64,000 nucleotides of DNA, from positions 41,096,501 through 41,160,500 of the forward strand of contig NC_073339.2 of the NCBI RefSeq assembly GCF_027580225.2, written 5' to 3'. Both the position numbers and the translations under genes were made by a program. Below are positions 62,879 to 64,000 of this stretch, in pieces. The notes under the pieces were generated by a model. The model did no database searches, was not told the DNA's origin, and was given only the letters and a program-made list of their open reading frames with translations. The stretch is from Misgurnus anguillicaudatus. Its lineage: Eukaryota > Chordata > Actinopteri > Cypriniformes > Cobitidae. Every line of letters starts with the position of its first letter. Position 1 is the first letter of the stretch.

Positions 62879-63074
62879 ATGGAGGAGAAGAAGGAGGAGG
62901 GGGAAGCGGAGATCCAGGAACACGGACCCGAGCACTGGTTCTCCAAATGGGAGCGGCAGTGCCTAGCGGAGGCCGAGCAGGAGGAACCGAGCGAGGAGGA
63001 AACCGAGCAGAGCCAACAAAAACTCTGGCATCTCTTCCAAAATTCCGCCACAGCCGTCGCCCAATTGTATAAAG
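62879..63074 (+). CDS. hapstr1: HAPSTR1 (C16orf72), first coding exon, partial gene
   Basis: ATG at 62879 gives MEEKKEEGEAEIQEHGPEHW, then FSKWERQCLAEAEQ and QQKLWHLFQNSATAVAQLYK, the strongly conserved N-terminus of HAPSTR1. The exon closes at AAAG|GTGTGA (63074), one base into a codon; remaining exons lie past the window. HAPSTR1 acts with the ubiquitin ligase HUWE1 in nuclear stress responses. A longer frame starting upstream without an ATG is not used. The acidic stretch EEPSEEETEQSQQ is the family's variable part. Confidence 0.95.
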
Positions 63075-64000
63075 GTGTGAAATATATAATGGAGCGTCGC
63101 TATAGCGAGCTAACCAGCTAATTGTGACATACTGGCAAACAAAGGACACTAACTCGTATGCTAAACGGTTAATCAGCGCAATTTAGTTAAACATAACTTA
63201 GTTAAGACGACAAGGAGTTGCTTTGTAACAAAACACGTTTAGGGTTCATTTTGTGAGAGTTTTTTTTTCTATTTTTGTTGTTTTGAAGGTCGGTGGCGTT
63301 TAACGTTACGAGATTAGCATCGATGCTAGATGTCTGTGAAGTGACAATACTGGCAGATCAGTCCGCTTTATGTGGCGATAAAGTACAAAAATATCACATT
63401 TACGTGTTCACTGTCATTAACAATACGTTTTGTGGCGTATCTAAAGAGTTTTGTTGATATTTGGTTGTTTGGTTAAGCTTTTCCCGGTAGGTTGTCTATC
63501 GGCAAAACAAAATGGCGAAGCGCAGGGAGGAGTTCGTCTCATGAAAATAACTCTCTTTATTCCCTAAAGCCTCTTTGTTTTAAAGTCTCGTGCCATGCGT
63601 GATTATAAACAACAGTTTAGATATAGTAGATTTAATAGACGTTAAAAACATGACGTTTTTAAAAAACAATAATGGGATGCGAAACAAAATGGCGAGCGAG
63701 GCAGGATTAGCAAGGCTAAGTTTAAAGACTCAAGTTAATGTGTCAGCGCTATACACTTAACGCTGCTTTTGTATTGTGTGTTTGTCATAAACTACACATA
63801 AATTGTAATAAAGTTGGTGTAGATTATGAGTATCACAATGATTTATAGAAGAAGCTAAATGGTGCAATCAGATAAACGAAAGGTAGTCAACAAAATGGCG
63901 TAGCAACATATCAAATATAGACGTCGTGTCTAATTTATGACTGTGACTCAAAACTTGTGTGCTGTCTATATAAGCAGCATTTCTGGGCATCATAGACTTC
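63075..64000 (+). other. hapstr1: Start of hapstr1 intron 1 with repeated ATGGCG motifs
   Basis: No exon seen. The 11-mer ACAAAATGGCG occurs three times in the same orientation (63507-63517, 63684-63694, 63890-63900). It contains the YY1 core ATGGC. The spacings are 177 and 206 bp. Confidence 0.6.

Noticed and set aside
62700..63149. 149-codon minus-strand Pro/Arg-rich frame opposite hapstr1
   Set aside because: Shadow of the CpG-rich hapstr1 first exon.

Overview
This is a vertebrate nuclear window, most probably from a teleost of the carp/minnow group. It has intron-split genes with GT-AG boundaries, about 70% non-coding DNA crowded with small inverted-repeat DNA transposons of the kind common in cyprinid genomes, long microsatellites, and the vertebrate gene order fbxl18 - actb - fscn1. 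There is no bacterial, phage or CRISPR content. No undescribed system was found. The most unusual items are an apparently intact L1 retrotransposon, an abcg2 that has lost its extracellular cysteines, and several structured repeats inside introns.

Layout. 1-3866: a minus-strand L1-type LINE with a complete ORF1 and an ORF2 that stays open to the window edge; its 3' end lies outside. 3991-5290: a TTAA-flanked DNA transposon. 5712-7205 and 14114-16427: two minus-strand paralogues of a secreted, two-coding-exon ENDOD1-like DNA/RNA non-specific endonuclease. Between them lies a 7 kb transposon-rich stretch holding a third copy of the promoter/leader region with no coding exons attached (10725-11255). 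18290-27760: fbxl18 (minus, five coding exons, 719 aa). 29651-31562: actb (minus, five coding exons, 375 aa) with a non-coding first exon and promoter near 32548-32710. 39196-45190: fscn1 (plus, five exons, 493 aa). 49697-60366: an abcg2-type half-transporter (minus, 15 coding exons, 612 aa). 62879-63074: first coding exon of hapstr1 (C16orf72), which continues beyond the window.

Functional themes. actb (cytoplasmic beta-actin) and fscn1 (fascin, which bundles actin filaments) sit side by side and transcribe away from each other. The actb promoter and first intron each carry the same 10-bp SRF/CArG box. fbxl18 supplies an F-box/LRR substrate receptor for SCF ubiquitin ligase, and hapstr1 encodes a HUWE1-linked stress-response factor. 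The ENDOD1-like pair and abcg2 are accessory-type genes of the kind often duplicated in fish.

Repeats explain most of the rest: TTAA-ended elements (several are long foldbacks), hAT-type elements with 8-bp target duplications, Tc1-like remnants, CACTG-ended elements, a 2.3 kb GACA/GATA-type array in an abcg2 intron and a 1.2 kb CATGCTA-type array in an fscn1 intron. Exon limits were assigned by hand from reading frame, splice signals and remembered family sequences, not by alignment software.
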